Assembly (NCBI RefSeq): GCF_040702505.1
Contig: NZ_JBFBLC010000001.1
Coordinates: 620,001 to 684,000 of the forward strand
Length of the DNA stretch: 64,000 nt
Origin: Terrabacter sp040702505
GTDB lineage: Bacteria > Actinomycetota > Actinomycetes > Actinomycetales > Dermatophilaceae
Reading direction: 5' to 3'
In this document: positions 50,801 through 58,384 of the stretch, in pieces
How positions within the stretch are numbered: position 1 is the stretch's first letter
Layout of the letters: every line of letters begins with the position of its first letter
Position numbers and translations under genes: made by a program
Notes under the pieces: generated by a model
The model's database searches: none
Seen by the model: the letters and a program-made list of their open reading frames with translations, nothing else
Told to the model about the DNA's origin: nothing

Positions 50801-52922
50801 GCGTGACGTCCGGATGGGCCAGCTCGGCCAGTCCAACCAGGTCTCGCACCACATCGCGTACATGTACGACTGGACCGGCCAGCAGTACAAGACGGCCGAG
50901 AAGGTCCGCGAGATCCTGCGCCGCCTCTACGTCGGCACCGACACCGGCCAGGGCTACCCCGGCGACGAGGACAACGGCGAGATGTCGGCGTGGTACGTCC
51001 TGTCCTCGCTCGGCATCTACCCGCTGCAGGTCGGCTCGTCGCAGTGGGCGGTCGGCTCGCCGAAGTTCTCGCAGGTGACGGTGCACCGCACGCAGGGCGA
51101 CCTCGTGGTCAACGCTCCGGGCAACTCCGAGAGCAACCTCTACGTGCAGGGCGTCAGCATCAACGGCAAGAAGCAGAAGTCGGTCTCGATCGACCAGTCG
51201 CAGATCGCCGGGCCGACCCAGCTCGACTTCGCGATGGGCTCCTCGCCGTCCGACTACGGCGCACGCGCCCAGGACGCGCCGCCGGCCCTCACGACGGGCA
51301 CCGAGGCGCCGAAGCCGCTGCGCGACATGACCGGTCCCGGCCGGGGCACGGCCTCCGCCACCGGCCTCGCGGACGGCGCCGACGCCGCGAAGCTGTTCGA
51401 CGACACGTCGCGCACCTCGTCCGCGTTCGCCTCGGCGACGCCCACGGTGACCTTCGACCTGTCCGGCGTCGGGCAGCGGGCCACCTGGTACACGATCACC
51501 TCCGGTCCTGCCGCCGGTGACCCGTCCGCGTGGCGGGTCGAGGGCAGCAAGGACGGCGGCAAGACGTGGCGCACGCTCGACACGCGCGCCGACCAGTCCT
51601 TCCCGTGGCGGGTGCAGACGCGCCCCTTCAAGCTGCGCGACACCGGCACGTACACCTCGTACCGCCTCGTCGTGACGGCCACGAAGGGCGCCGACGCCCC
51701 GAACCTGTCGGAGCTCGAGTTCCTCACCGACGGCTCGAAGGCGCAGAACACCGGTCTCAAGGTGGCCGCCGGCCCCGCGATCGAGACGTCCGAGGAGGCC
51801 GCGTGGACCGGGACCGTCGGCACCTTCTCCGGTGGCGTCGGCCAGGGCCAGGACCCGTCGGCGACGGCCAAGGCGACCATCGCCTGGGGTGACGGCTCGA
51901 CCTCGGCGGGCACCATCACCGCCGGTGACCTCGGCTCCTACACGGTCCGCGGTTCGCACACGTGGGCCGAGCCCGGCTACTACCAGCCGACCGTCACCGT
52001 CACGACCGCGCACGACAGCGGGTCGGCCTCCGGTGGTGCCACCGTGCACCAGGCGTCCGTGCCGACGTATGCCGCCGGGTTCGACTCCGTCTGCTTCGGC
52101 AACGTGGGCGACTCCGTCCCCTGCGACGCCGACCGCGCCGGGCTGTCCCGGGAGGCGCTCGCGGCGGCCGGTGGTGTCCCGGGCAAGCTGCTCACGGTGC
52201 CGGGCACCGACCTGACCTTCTCGATGCCGGGCATCCCGGTCGGGCAGAAGGACAACGCCACGGGTGCGGGCCAGACGCTGAAGGTCTCGCTGGCCCCCGG
52301 TGCGACGAAGCTGTCGCTCATCGGCACGGCCACGCAGACGAGCCAGGACATCACCGCGACGGTCAACTTCACCGACGGCACGACGGCGCCCTACCGGGTG
52401 CAGTACGGCGACTGGTGCGGCTCGCCGCAGTTCGGCAACGTCGTGGCGATCGAGATGGCCTACCGGCTCAACGGGACCAGCACCGACAGCTGCCACGCGA
52501 AGCTGTTCGCCACGGCGCCGCTGGCGATCCCCTCGGGCAAGACGGTCGCGTCGATCACGATGCCGACGCAGGCCGGTGACCCGAGGACGGCCGGCCGCGT
52601 GCACGTCTTCGCCGTCGCCGACAACGGCTCGGCGATGACCGTCAAGGCGGGCGCCGACGCGTCGGCCCGCGCCGGCAGCGCCACCGACGTCGCGCTCGGC
52701 TCGGTCAGCGGTGGCGTGCCCGACGGCACCTACACCGCCCGCGTGCAGTACGGCGACGGGTCGGTCACCGAGGACGCCACCGTGTCGGCACGGGGCGCCG
52801 ACGGTGTGGCGACGGTCAGTGGGACGCACACCTGGGCTGCGCCGGGCACCTACACGGTGCGCGTGCTCGTCTCGGACTCCCGCTCCGACGTGCTCTCCGA
52901 GCAGACGGTCACCGTGCGGTAG
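47829..52922 (+). CDS. Secreted multidomain GH92 alpha-mannosidase
   Basis: 1697 residues with a signal peptide (MAMALLVTSTMGAVAG core, cleavage near 38). Domains: F5/8-type C (CBM32-like) about 65-214; GH92 N-terminal beta and catalytic (alpha/alpha)6 domains about 395-1145; a second F5/8-like module about 1158-1304; PKD about 1311-1407; a Cys-containing all-beta module about 1412-1594; PKD about 1604-1697. GH92 enzymes are calcium-dependent exo-alpha-mannosidases. The acid motif is TETDGW (Glu about 934) and the base lies in GDEDNGEMSAWY (about 1045). No wall-sorting signal is seen. GAGGAACG precedes the ATG. It is divergent from lacI. Confidence 0.9.
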   Translation: MGVTSGIQRGAMAMALLVTSTMGAVAGPPAAAAAPPDASGDFATSFESGEPQPAFGAVESGPDGPRQKNVTGTVSVDGSLLGQVSAVTASAENSPGEVAANLADANPDTKWLAFASSGWVRYQLASPAKVVRYSLTSANDSPERDPKDFTLQGSSDGSTWTDLDTRTGIDFSGRFAKQDFTVKTPGAYAYYRLNVTAVHSGGIVQLADWDISDGSTGTGPATPMVTKVGSGPISGFNIKPLVGWTGVKALRYSGGHTADGRGYAWNRLFDVNLPVNPATRLSYKVFPDMIAGDLTYPSTYSALDLHFTDGTYLSDLQAKDANGVAASPNGQGKGKILYANQWNAVSVDVGKVAAGKTIDRILVGYDNDTAKKDTRFGGWIDDLDVQAHPAAVDAADLTNFVDTRRGTNASGSFSRGNNLPISALPNGFTFFTPVTNANSQSWEYYYQSGNNAANLPVMQGLAISHEPSPWMGDRNQLSVMPSATTGTPTGSASGRGLTFDHKTEVARPDYYKAVLQGGLVAEMTPAGHGGVYRFTFPSGTDKGSLVLDTIDNNGTFTVDAATGTVTGWVDNGSGLSAGRSRMFVYGTFDRAASATGTAPGGHTGTRYASFDTSSDKTVVLKLATSFISLDQAKRNHALELAGRDFDAVHAAAGAAWNSRLGVVGVKTNADTDSDTQRTILYSNLYRLNLYPNSQFENTGTAAAPHYQYASPVAAKSGSATATTTNAAVKDGKIYVNNGFWDTYRTVWPAYSLLYPEVAAEIADGFVQQYRDGGWVARWSSPGYADLMTGTSSDVAFADAYVKGVKLPDPLDAYDAAVKNATVLPTSSAVGRKGLDTSIFLGYTSTSTGESVSWGLEGLINDFGIGNMAAKLAKDPATPDSRRAQLEEESQYFLERATHYVNAFNPKVGFFQGRGPDGSFPDTFDPEAWGGDFTETDGWNFAFHAPQDGNGLANLYGGRDALAKKLDTFFATPETATKPGGYGGTIHEMLEARDVRMGQLGQSNQVSHHIAYMYDWTGQQYKTAEKVREILRRLYVGTDTGQGYPGDEDNGEMSAWYVLSSLGIYPLQVGSSQWAVGSPKFSQVTVHRTQGDLVVNAPGNSESNLYVQGVSINGKKQKSVSIDQSQIAGPTQLDFAMGSSPSDYGARAQDAPPALTTGTEAPKPLRDMTGPGRGTASATGLADGADAAKLFDDTSRTSSAFASATPTVTFDLSGVGQRATWYTITSGPAAGDPSAWRVEGSKDGGKTWRTLDTRADQSFPWRVQTRPFKLRDTGTYTSYRLVVTATKGADAPNLSELEFLTDGSKAQNTGLKVAAGPAIETSEEAAWTGTVGTFSGGVGQGQDPSATAKATIAWGDGSTSAGTITAGDLGSYTVRGSHTWAEPGYYQPTVTVTTAHDSGSASGGATVHQASVPTYAAGFDSVCFGNVGDSVPCDADRAGLSREALAAAGGVPGKLLTVPGTDLTFSMPGIPVGQKDNATGAGQTLKVSLAPGATKLSLIGTATQTSQDITATVNFTDGTTAPYRVQYGDWCGSPQFGNVVAIEMAYRLNGTSTDSCHAKLFATAPLAIPSGKTVASITMPTQAGDPRTAGRVHVFAVADNGSAMTVKAGADASARAGSATDVALGSVSGGVPDGTYTARVQYGDGSVTEDATVSARGADGVATVSGTHTWAAPGTYTVRVLVSDSRSDVLSEQTVTVR

Positions 52923-52934
52923 CCCAGCCAGCCA

Positions 52935-52963
52935 GGGTGCGGGGAACACGCCTCCCCGCACCC
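52935..52963. terminator. Hairpin after the GH92 gene
   Basis: Stem GGGTGCGGGG / CCCCGCACCC (10 bp) with a nine-base loop, 12 bp after the GH92 stop. Confidence 0.65.
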
Positions 52964-52970
52964 CTCCAAC

Positions 52971-53014
52971 CAGAGGCCACGGACCGGCACCCCCACACCG
53001 GTTCGTGGCCTCTG
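52971..53014. terminator. Second hairpin between GH92 and nfo
   Basis: 17-bp stem with one G-U pair, CAGAGGCCACGGACCGG / CCGGTTCGTGGCCTCTG, and a 10-base loop. The convergent nfo stop is 16 bp away, so it probably serves nfo. Confidence 0.7.
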
Positions 53015-53029
53015 TCGTGCGCGGGGAGG

Positions 53030-53827
53030 TCAGCCGACGCGCTCGCGGAGCCAGGCGATGTCGGCGGCCTGGCCCTCGAGGCCGCCGGGCGTCTCGCAGA
53101 CCACCGGCGCACCGGCCGCCCGGATGACACCGACGAGCGCGTCGCCGTCGATGTGGCCGGAGCCGAAGTTCGTGTGCCGGTCGGCGCCCGAGTCGAACTC
53201 GTCGCGGGAGTCGTTGGCGTGCACGAGGTCGATGCGCCCCGTGATGGCCCGGACCTGGTCGACGACCGTGCCCAGGTCGTTGCCCCCGGCGTGGGCGTGG
53301 CAGGTGTCGAGGCAGAATCCGACGTTCTCGCTGCCCGACGCGGTGCCGATGGCGTCCCAGAGGCGGGCGATCGCCTCGAGTCGGCGGGCCATGGCGTTGT
53401 CGCCGCCCGCGGTGTTCTCGATGAGCAGCGGCACCGGCAGGTCGAGGCCGTCGATGCACTTGCGCCAGTTGTCGAAGCCCTTGGCGGCGTCCTCGTCGAC
53501 GCCGAGGTGGCCGCCGTGGACGACGACTCCCTTGGCGCCGATCTCGGCCGCGGCCGTCAGGTGCTGCTGCAGCAGCTTGCGTCCCGGGATGCGGATGCGG
53601 TTGTTGAGGCTGGCCACGTTGATCGGGTAGGGCGCGTGGACGTAGAGGTCGATGCCCGCTGCCGCGGCGTCCGCCTTGAGCGCCTCCGCGCCACCGGCGT
53701 ACCGGATGACCGGCCCCTTGTAGCTCTGGGGGTCGCCGAGGAAGAGCTGCGAGAGCGAGGCGCCGCGCGCCCTCGCCTCGGCGATCGGGTCCTCCTGGTC
53801 GACGTGTGCACCGATGTGTAGGGCCAT
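53030..53827 (-). CDS. nfo: Endonuclease IV (AP endonuclease)
   Basis: 265 residues, TIM-barrel metal enzyme that cuts at abasic sites in base-excision repair. Zinc-ligand segments: VHGGHLG (His near 100), LIENTAGG (Glu), CLDTCHAHAGG (Asp/His), DLVHANDS and TNFGSGHID (His), VCETPGG (Glu). The length is typical for actinobacterial Nfo. ATG 53825-53827 is used; an upstream in-frame extension lacks family residues. A perfect 27-bp palindrome lies 45 bp upstream, in the divergent space with the DUF4395 gene. Confidence 0.9.
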   Translation of the reverse strand: MALHIGAHVDQEDPIAEARARGASLSQLFLGDPQSYKGPVIRYAGGAEALKADAAAAGIDLYVHAPYPINVASLNNRIRIPGRKLLQQHLTAAAEIGAKGVVVHGGHLGVDEDAAKGFDNWRKCIDGLDLPVPLLIENTAGGDNAMARRLEAIARLWDAIGTASGSENVGFCLDTCHAHAGGNDLGTVVDQVRAITGRIDLVHANDSRDEFDSGADRHTNFGSGHIDGDALVGVIRAAGAPVVCETPGGLEGQAADIAWLRERVG

Positions 53828-53871
53828 GGCACGAGCGTAGGCGGCCACGACGACAGCTCGGATGGTGGACC

Positions 53872-53898
53872 GCTTGCATAAGCGGCGCTTATGCAAGC
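53872..53898. promoter_or_regulatory. Perfect 27-bp palindrome (operator)
   Basis: Arms GCTTGCATAAGC (53872-53883) and GCTTATGCAAGC (53887-53898) with a GGC centre. It lies between the nfo start (53827) and the DUF4395 start (53911), 12 bp before the latter. TTGCATA...TATGCAA dyads are of ArsR/GntR type; the regulator is not in the window. Confidence 0.65.
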
Positions 53899-53910
53899 AA
53901 TAATGCCGGC

Positions 53911-54444
53911 ATGAGCATCTCCCGTTTCCCGTCCGTCGTCGACGACGTGACCGTGCGGCTCATCGCCGCGGTCGTCCTCGTCGTGGGGATCGTCGCGCTC
54001 GCGACGCAGCAGTGGTGGCTGTATGCCGTCCTCGCCGTCGACTTCAGCCTCCGGGCGGCCATCGGGCCCTCGGCCAGCCCGGTCGCCCGGCTCGTGCAGC
54101 GGTGGATCCGACCCGCCGTCTCCGCGCCGAAGCGCCCCACGGCCGGCCCGCCCAAGCGGTTCGCGGCGGCCATCGGTGCCGTCATGACCGTGGCCGCGAC
54201 CGTGCTCTGGGTCGTCAGCCTCGTCACCGGGTCCTCGGCTGCCCTGACGGCCGTCGTCGCCATCGGCGTCGTCATGGTGCTCTTCCCGGCGCTCGAGTCG
54301 CTCTTCGGCGTCTGCGTCGGCTGCCTCCTCTTCGGGCTGCTCATGCGCGTGGGCCTGGTGCCCGAGGAGGTCTGCGTCGAGTGCGCCGACATCACGAAGC
54401 GTCGCGCGCGACTTCTCGCGGAGCGCGCGGGCAAGGCGGCCTGA
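53911..54444 (+). CDS. DUF4395 family membrane protein
   Basis: 177 residues with about four transmembrane helices (about 17-50, 88-108, 112-135). Family signature: VDFSLRAAIGPSASPVARL (about 42-60) and the C-terminal Cys motifs GVCVGCLLFG and EEVCVECADI. Two Cys pairs in or near the membrane suggest a thiol-redox or sulfur role; DUF4395 genes often neighbour thioredoxin or rhodanese genes. Here it follows a strong operator-like palindrome, and the adjacent gene is nfo. The function is unknown. Confidence 0.82.
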   Translation: MSISRFPSVVDDVTVRLIAAVVLVVGIVALATQQWWLYAVLAVDFSLRAAIGPSASPVARLVQRWIRPAVSAPKRPTAGPPKRFAAAIGAVMTVAATVLWVVSLVTGSSAALTAVVAIGVVMVLFPALESLFGVCVGCLLFGLLMRVGLVPEEVCVECADITKRRARLLAERAGKAA

Positions 54445-54465
54445 CCAGCAGGACCGCCGCCCGGA

Positions 54466-55452
54466 TCAGCCCGCTGCGGCGCGCAGCTTCTCGAGCAGCG
54501 GCCCGGCCGCCTCGTCGAGGAAGCGCTCCTGGGCGTCGCCGCCGACCTGCACGAGGGCGATGTCGGTGAAGCCGGCCTCCCAGTAGGCGCTGACCGCCTC
54601 GACGATCTTGTCGAGGTCGGGCCCGCAGGGGATCGTCTCGGCGACGTCCTCCGGGCGAACGAACTGCGTCGCGCCGGAGAAGCCCATCGGCGTCGGCAGG
54701 TCGGAGTTGACCTTCCAGCCCCCGGCGAACCAGCGGAACTGCTCGTGGGCCCGCTCGACCGCAGCCTTCTCGTCGGGGTCCCAGCAGATCGGGATCTGGC
54801 CGATGGCCCGGGCCCCGGAGCCGATGCGCTCGGCGCCGTCGGTGTGGTTCCACGTGTCGACGAGGTCTGACTCCGGCTGCACGGCGATCATGTGGTCGGC
54901 CAGCGGCGCGAGGCGCTCGATGGACAGGTCGCCGCTGACGGCGACCGCGACGGGCACGAGGATGTCGGGCAGGTCCCAGACCCGCGCGGAGTCGACGTCG
55001 AAGTACTCGCCGTGGTGGGTGACGAGGTCGCCGGAGTGCAGCTTGCGGATGATCTCGATGGCCTCGGCCAGCATCTCCTGGCGCGTCACGACGCCGGGCC
55101 AGCCCTCGCCGACGACGTGCTCGTTGAGGCTCTCGCCGCTGCCGAGGCCGAGGGTGAAGCGGCCGTCGGCGAGCAGCTGCAGCGTCGCCGCCTTCTGGGC
55201 GATGACGGCCGGGTGGTAGCGCATCGTGGGGCAGGTCACGTAGGTCATGAGTTCGACCCGCTCGGTGGCGTGTGCCACGGCGCCGAGCACGCTCCACGCG
55301 TACGGCGCGTGACCCTGCTCGGTCAGCCACGGGGAGAAGTGGTCGCTCGAGACCTCGAAGTCGAAGCCGGCCTGCTCGGCACCGACGGCCCACCTCACGA
55401 GGTCCTTGGGGCCGCTCTGCTCGGTCATCAGGGTGTATCCGAAGTTCGTCAC
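54466..55452 (-). CDS. LLM-class F420-dependent oxidoreductase
   Basis: 328 residues, luciferase-like TIM barrel. The start GTG at 55450-55452 gives the subfamily N-terminus (M)TNFGYTLMTEQSGP. Motifs FDFEVSSDHFSPWL (about 32-45), THATERVELMTYVTCP-like segment, LGLGSGESLNEHVVG (about 103-117) and the C-terminal FTDIALVQVGGD are those of F420-dependent glucose-6-phosphate dehydrogenase-like/LLM enzymes. It needs coenzyme F420, which actinobacteria make. The substrate is unknown. The gene is alone on its strand, upstream of DUF4395 and downstream of the MBL gene. Confidence 0.88.
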   Translation of the reverse strand: MTNFGYTLMTEQSGPKDLVRWAVGAEQAGFDFEVSSDHFSPWLTEQGHAPYAWSVLGAVAHATERVELMTYVTCPTMRYHPAVIAQKAATLQLLADGRFTLGLGSGESLNEHVVGEGWPGVVTRQEMLAEAIEIIRKLHSGDLVTHHGEYFDVDSARVWDLPDILVPVAVAVSGDLSIERLAPLADHMIAVQPESDLVDTWNHTDGAERIGSGARAIGQIPICWDPDEKAAVERAHEQFRWFAGGWKVNSDLPTPMGFSGATQFVRPEDVAETIPCGPDLDKIVEAVSAYWEAGFTDIALVQVGGDAQERFLDEAAGPLLEKLRAAAG

Positions 55453-55494
55453 CCCTGGGGCGTACCCATTCGCGCCCCATCGCCTGTACAGGGT

Positions 55495-55514
55495 CTGTCC
55501 ACAGTTGTGGACAG
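55495..55514. terminator. Small hairpin between MBL and F420 genes
   Basis: 8-bp perfect stem CTGTCCAC / GTGGACAG with an AGTT loop, 12 bp after the MBL stop. Each arm also resembles a DnaA box (one mismatch to TTGTCCACA), but two boxes alone do not make an origin. Confidence 0.45.
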
Positions 55515-55526
55515 GGCTGTGGAGAG

Positions 55527-56246
55527 TCAGCCCACGGGGTGCTTGAGCAGGAACGAGCGGATCGCCTCGCGCGGTCTGCTGCGCAGCTCGGCGCCGTGCG
55601 TGAAGGCCGCTACGTCGTACTCGAGCTCGCCGAGCACGTGGGCCGTCTGCTGGGTCATCCGGAAGTCGGTGCAGAACGACCTGATCGGCCAGCGCAGCCC
55701 CAGCACGTTGAAGATCGCGTCGCCGGTGATGAGCGTGCCCGACGTCTCGTGGAGCAGCGACACGTGCCCCGGCGAGTGGCCGGGGGTGTGCACCACCCGC
55801 ACGCCGCCCGCGATGGGCAGCACCTCGCCGTCGGTCATCTCGCGCTCGACGACGACGGGCGCGAAGTCCTTGCCGGGCCGCGACATCCGGTCGAAGAGCC
55901 GTCCCAGGAGGAAGCTGCGGTCGCGCGGTGGCGCCGTGCCCTCGCTGGCGTATGCCGCGTCGTCGTGGTGCACGGTGAAGCCGCGTCCCGTGGCCCGTGC
56001 CACGTACGCCGCACCGCCCGCGTGGTCGGGATGGGCGTGCGTCAGCACGAGGCGGGTGACGTCGGCGGGGGAGGAGCCGACGGCTGCCAGGGCTGCGAGC
56101 ACCTTCGGCCCCGAGCGTGAGACGCCCATGTCGACGAGGGTCACCTGGCCGTCGTCGTCGCGCAGGATGAAGCCGTTGACGAGGTCGCGCACGAGGGGGA
56201 TGCGCCACACGTTCGGCGCGAGCGGAACCACGAGGTCCTGGGCCAT
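55527..56246 (-). CDS. Metallo-beta-lactamase-fold hydrolase
   Basis: 239 residues. The metal motif HAHPDH is at residues 70-75. Further ligands are likely in HTPGHSPGHVS (about 154-164) and the GDAIFN motif. The fold suggests a thioesterase, lactonase or glyoxalase-II-like activity; the substrate is unknown. The ATG at 56244-56246 is the family start. The gene is separated from the F420-type gene by 74 bp with a small hairpin, and it diverges from the PfpI-like gene. Confidence 0.86.
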   Translation of the reverse strand: MAQDLVVPLAPNVWRIPLVRDLVNGFILRDDDGQVTLVDMGVSRSGPKVLAALAAVGSSPADVTRLVLTHAHPDHAGGAAYVARATGRGFTVHHDDAAYASEGTAPPRDRSFLLGRLFDRMSRPGKDFAPVVVEREMTDGEVLPIAGGVRVVHTPGHSPGHVSLLHETSGTLITGDAIFNVLGLRWPIRSFCTDFRMTQQTAHVLGELEYDVAAFTHGAELRSRPREAIRSFLLKHPVG

Positions 56247-56370
56247 GGCCCGACCCTAGTCGGGGCGCGCCGGTGAGGCCACGGACGTCGGTGGGTAGGA
56301 CCCGGGAGTGGCGCTCGACGCCACACCACAGACCGAGAGCCCCGGACCGGGGCGACCAGAGGAGGACCAC

Positions 56371-56931
56371 GTGGCCAAGCGAGTCGCATTCGTCGTCGCG
56401 AGCGAGGGCATCGAGCAGGTCGAGCTGACGGAGCCGTGGAAGGCCGTCACCGACGCCGGCCACGAGGCCGTCCTCGTCAGCCCCGAGAGCGGCGAGGTGC
56501 AGATGTTCAACCACCTCGACAAGGGCGACACCAAGAAGGTCGACGTCACCGTCGCCGACGCCAAGGTCGAGGACTTCGACGCCCTGGTGCTGCCCGGCGG
56601 CGTCGCCAACCCGGACAACCTGCGCACCCAGAAGGACGCCGTGGCGCTCGTCCGCGACTTCCTCGCCTCCGGCCGGCCGGTCGCAGCGATCTGCCACGCG
56701 CCGTGGACCCTCGTCGAGGCCGACGTGCTCAAGGGCCGTCGCCTGACGTCGTGGCCGAGCCTGCAGACCGACATCCGCAACGCGGGCGGCGAGTGGGTCG
56801 ACGAGTCGCTCGTCGTCGACGGCAACCTCATCACGAGCCGCAAGCCCGACGACCTGCCGGACTTCTGCGGCGCCGTCGTCGAGGCGCTCGAGCACGGCTC
56901 GGCGTCCGAGACCTCCGGCACCCAGGGCTGA
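56371..56931 (+). CDS. DJ-1/PfpI family protein (type 1 glutamine amidotransferase-like)
   Basis: 186 residues from a GTG at 56371, chosen because GGAGG lies five bases upstream. The nucleophile elbow is AAICHAPW with Cys108 and His109. Glu13-type acid lies in VASEGIEQVELTEPW. Members include PfpI proteases, YhbO and the Hsp31-like deglycase group; a stress-protection role against glycation or oxidation is commonly proposed for them. It is cytoplasmic. Confidence 0.87.
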   Translation: MAKRVAFVVASEGIEQVELTEPWKAVTDAGHEAVLVSPESGEVQMFNHLDKGDTKKVDVTVADAKVEDFDALVLPGGVANPDNLRTQKDAVALVRDFLASGRPVAAICHAPWTLVEADVLKGRRLTSWPSLQTDIRNAGGEWVDESLVVDGNLITSRKPDDLPDFCGAVVEALEHGSASETSGTQG

Positions 56932-57025
56932 GCAGGCCCCACCATCGACCGCCTCTCCCGGACCCCTGCCGGGAGGGGCGGTCTCCTGCGTCCCCCAGGC
57001 GGCCGGACCGCATACGCTCCGGTGC

Positions 57026-58351
57026 ATGACCGGGGACGACGCTGCCGTCGAGACGCTGCGCGCGCTCATCCGCATCCCGACGGTGTCGGACTGGGAGCGC
57101 GAGCGCGAGGACCGGGCGGCGTTCGAGGCGCTGCTGGATGAGCTGCGGGCGCGGTTCCCGCGCCTGCACGCGACGTGCGAGGTGGAGCGCATCGCGGGCG
57201 ACGCGCTGCTCGTGCGGTGGCCGGGGCGCACCCGCGAGGCGCCCGTCGTCCTCATGGCCCACCTCGACGTCGTGCCGGTCGACGACCCTGCGGCGTGGAC
57301 GCACCCACCGTTCGCCGGCGAGCTCGCCGACGGATTCGTCTGGGGCCGTGGGGCGCTCGACTGCAAGGGATCGCTCGTCGCCACGTGCCAGGCCGTCGAG
57401 GATCTCATCACCGACGGGGTGACGCCGGGCCGCGACGTGTGGCTGTCGTTCGGCTGCAACGAGGAGGTGTCGGGCAGCGCGGCGCTCACCGCCGTGTCGC
57501 TCCTGCGCGAGCGGGGCGTCGAGCCGTGGTTCGTCCTCGACGAGGGCGGCGCGATCGTTCGCGGCGTGCTGCCGGGGGTCGATGCGCCGATCGCCGTGGT
57601 GGGTGTCTCGGAGAAGGGCACCGTCGACGTCGAGCTCGTCGCCCGCGGCGACGGCGGCCACGCCTCCGCACCGCGACGCATGGGGGCCACGAGCCGGCTC
57701 GCCCGCGCCATCCTGCGCCTGGAGCGCAGGCCCTTCCCCAGCCACCTGCCCGACGCGACGGTCGACATGCTCGAGCGCGCGGGCGCCCACGCGCGTGGGC
57801 CGTATGCCGCCGTCTTCGGCAACGCGAGCCGCCTCCGTCCGCTGCTCTCCCGGGTGCTGCCCCGACTCGGCCACGAGACCGCGGCCCTGACCCGCACGAC
57901 CGTCGCCGTCACCCAGCTCTCCGGCTCGGCCGGCGCCAACGTCATCGCCGCGACCGCGCGGGCCCACGTCAACATGCGCGTCATGGTGGGGGAGACGGTC
58001 AACGGCGCGCTCGAGCGGATCCGCCGCACGATCCGCGACCCGCACGTCGAGGTGGTGCTCGTCAGCGGCGACGAGCCGAGCCCCGTCTCGCCGACGGACG
58101 ACACGGCATACGCCCTCCTCGAGGCGACGCTCGAGCAGGTCTTCCCGGGGACGGTGGCCGTGCCCTACGTCATGCTCGCGGCGACCGACTCGCGGCACTT
58201 CCACCGCGTGTGGCCGCGGGTCTACCGGTTCACGCCGTTCCGCATGACCGACGAGCAGCGTGCCGCGATCCACGGCGTCGACGAGCGCATCGGCGTCGCC
58301 GACCTGCGCGACGGCGTCCGGTGGTACCGCCGGCTCATCGAACAGCTCTGA
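57026..58351 (+). CDS. M20 family metallopeptidase
   Basis: 441 residues. Metal ligands and catalytic residues are visible: HLDVVP (His79, Asp81), GRGALDCKG (Asp112) and CNEEVSG (catalytic Glu146, ligand Glu147), with RHFHRVWP-type His near 395. The dimerisation domain lies at about 190-300. It removes acyl or aminoacyl groups or cleaves dipeptides; the exact substrate is unknown. It has the same direction as the MFS gene that follows 33 bp later, so the two may be one operon. Confidence 0.88.
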   Translation: MTGDDAAVETLRALIRIPTVSDWEREREDRAAFEALLDELRARFPRLHATCEVERIAGDALLVRWPGRTREAPVVLMAHLDVVPVDDPAAWTHPPFAGELADGFVWGRGALDCKGSLVATCQAVEDLITDGVTPGRDVWLSFGCNEEVSGSAALTAVSLLRERGVEPWFVLDEGGAIVRGVLPGVDAPIAVVGVSEKGTVDVELVARGDGGHASAPRRMGATSRLARAILRLERRPFPSHLPDATVDMLERAGAHARGPYAAVFGNASRLRPLLSRVLPRLGHETAALTRTTVAVTQLSGSAGANVIAATARAHVNMRVMVGETVNGALERIRRTIRDPHVEVVLVSGDEPSPVSPTDDTAYALLEATLEQVFPGTVAVPYVMLAATDSRHFHRVWPRVYRFTPFRMTDEQRAAIHGVDERIGVADLRDGVRWYRRLIEQL

Positions 58352-58384
58352 CCCGCCGATCCGACTGCACGAGAACGGGATCCC

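Noticed and set aside
48108..53879. A 1923-codon open frame antisense to the GH92 gene and nfo
   Set aside because: It is a shadow caused by GC-rich codon bias. It shows no family motifs, and the + strand gene has clear domains, signal peptide and ribosome site.
55495..55514. Origin of replication from two DnaA-like boxes
   Set aside because: There are only two imperfect boxes, no dnaA/dnaN genes, no AT-rich unwinding region. A small terminator is simpler.
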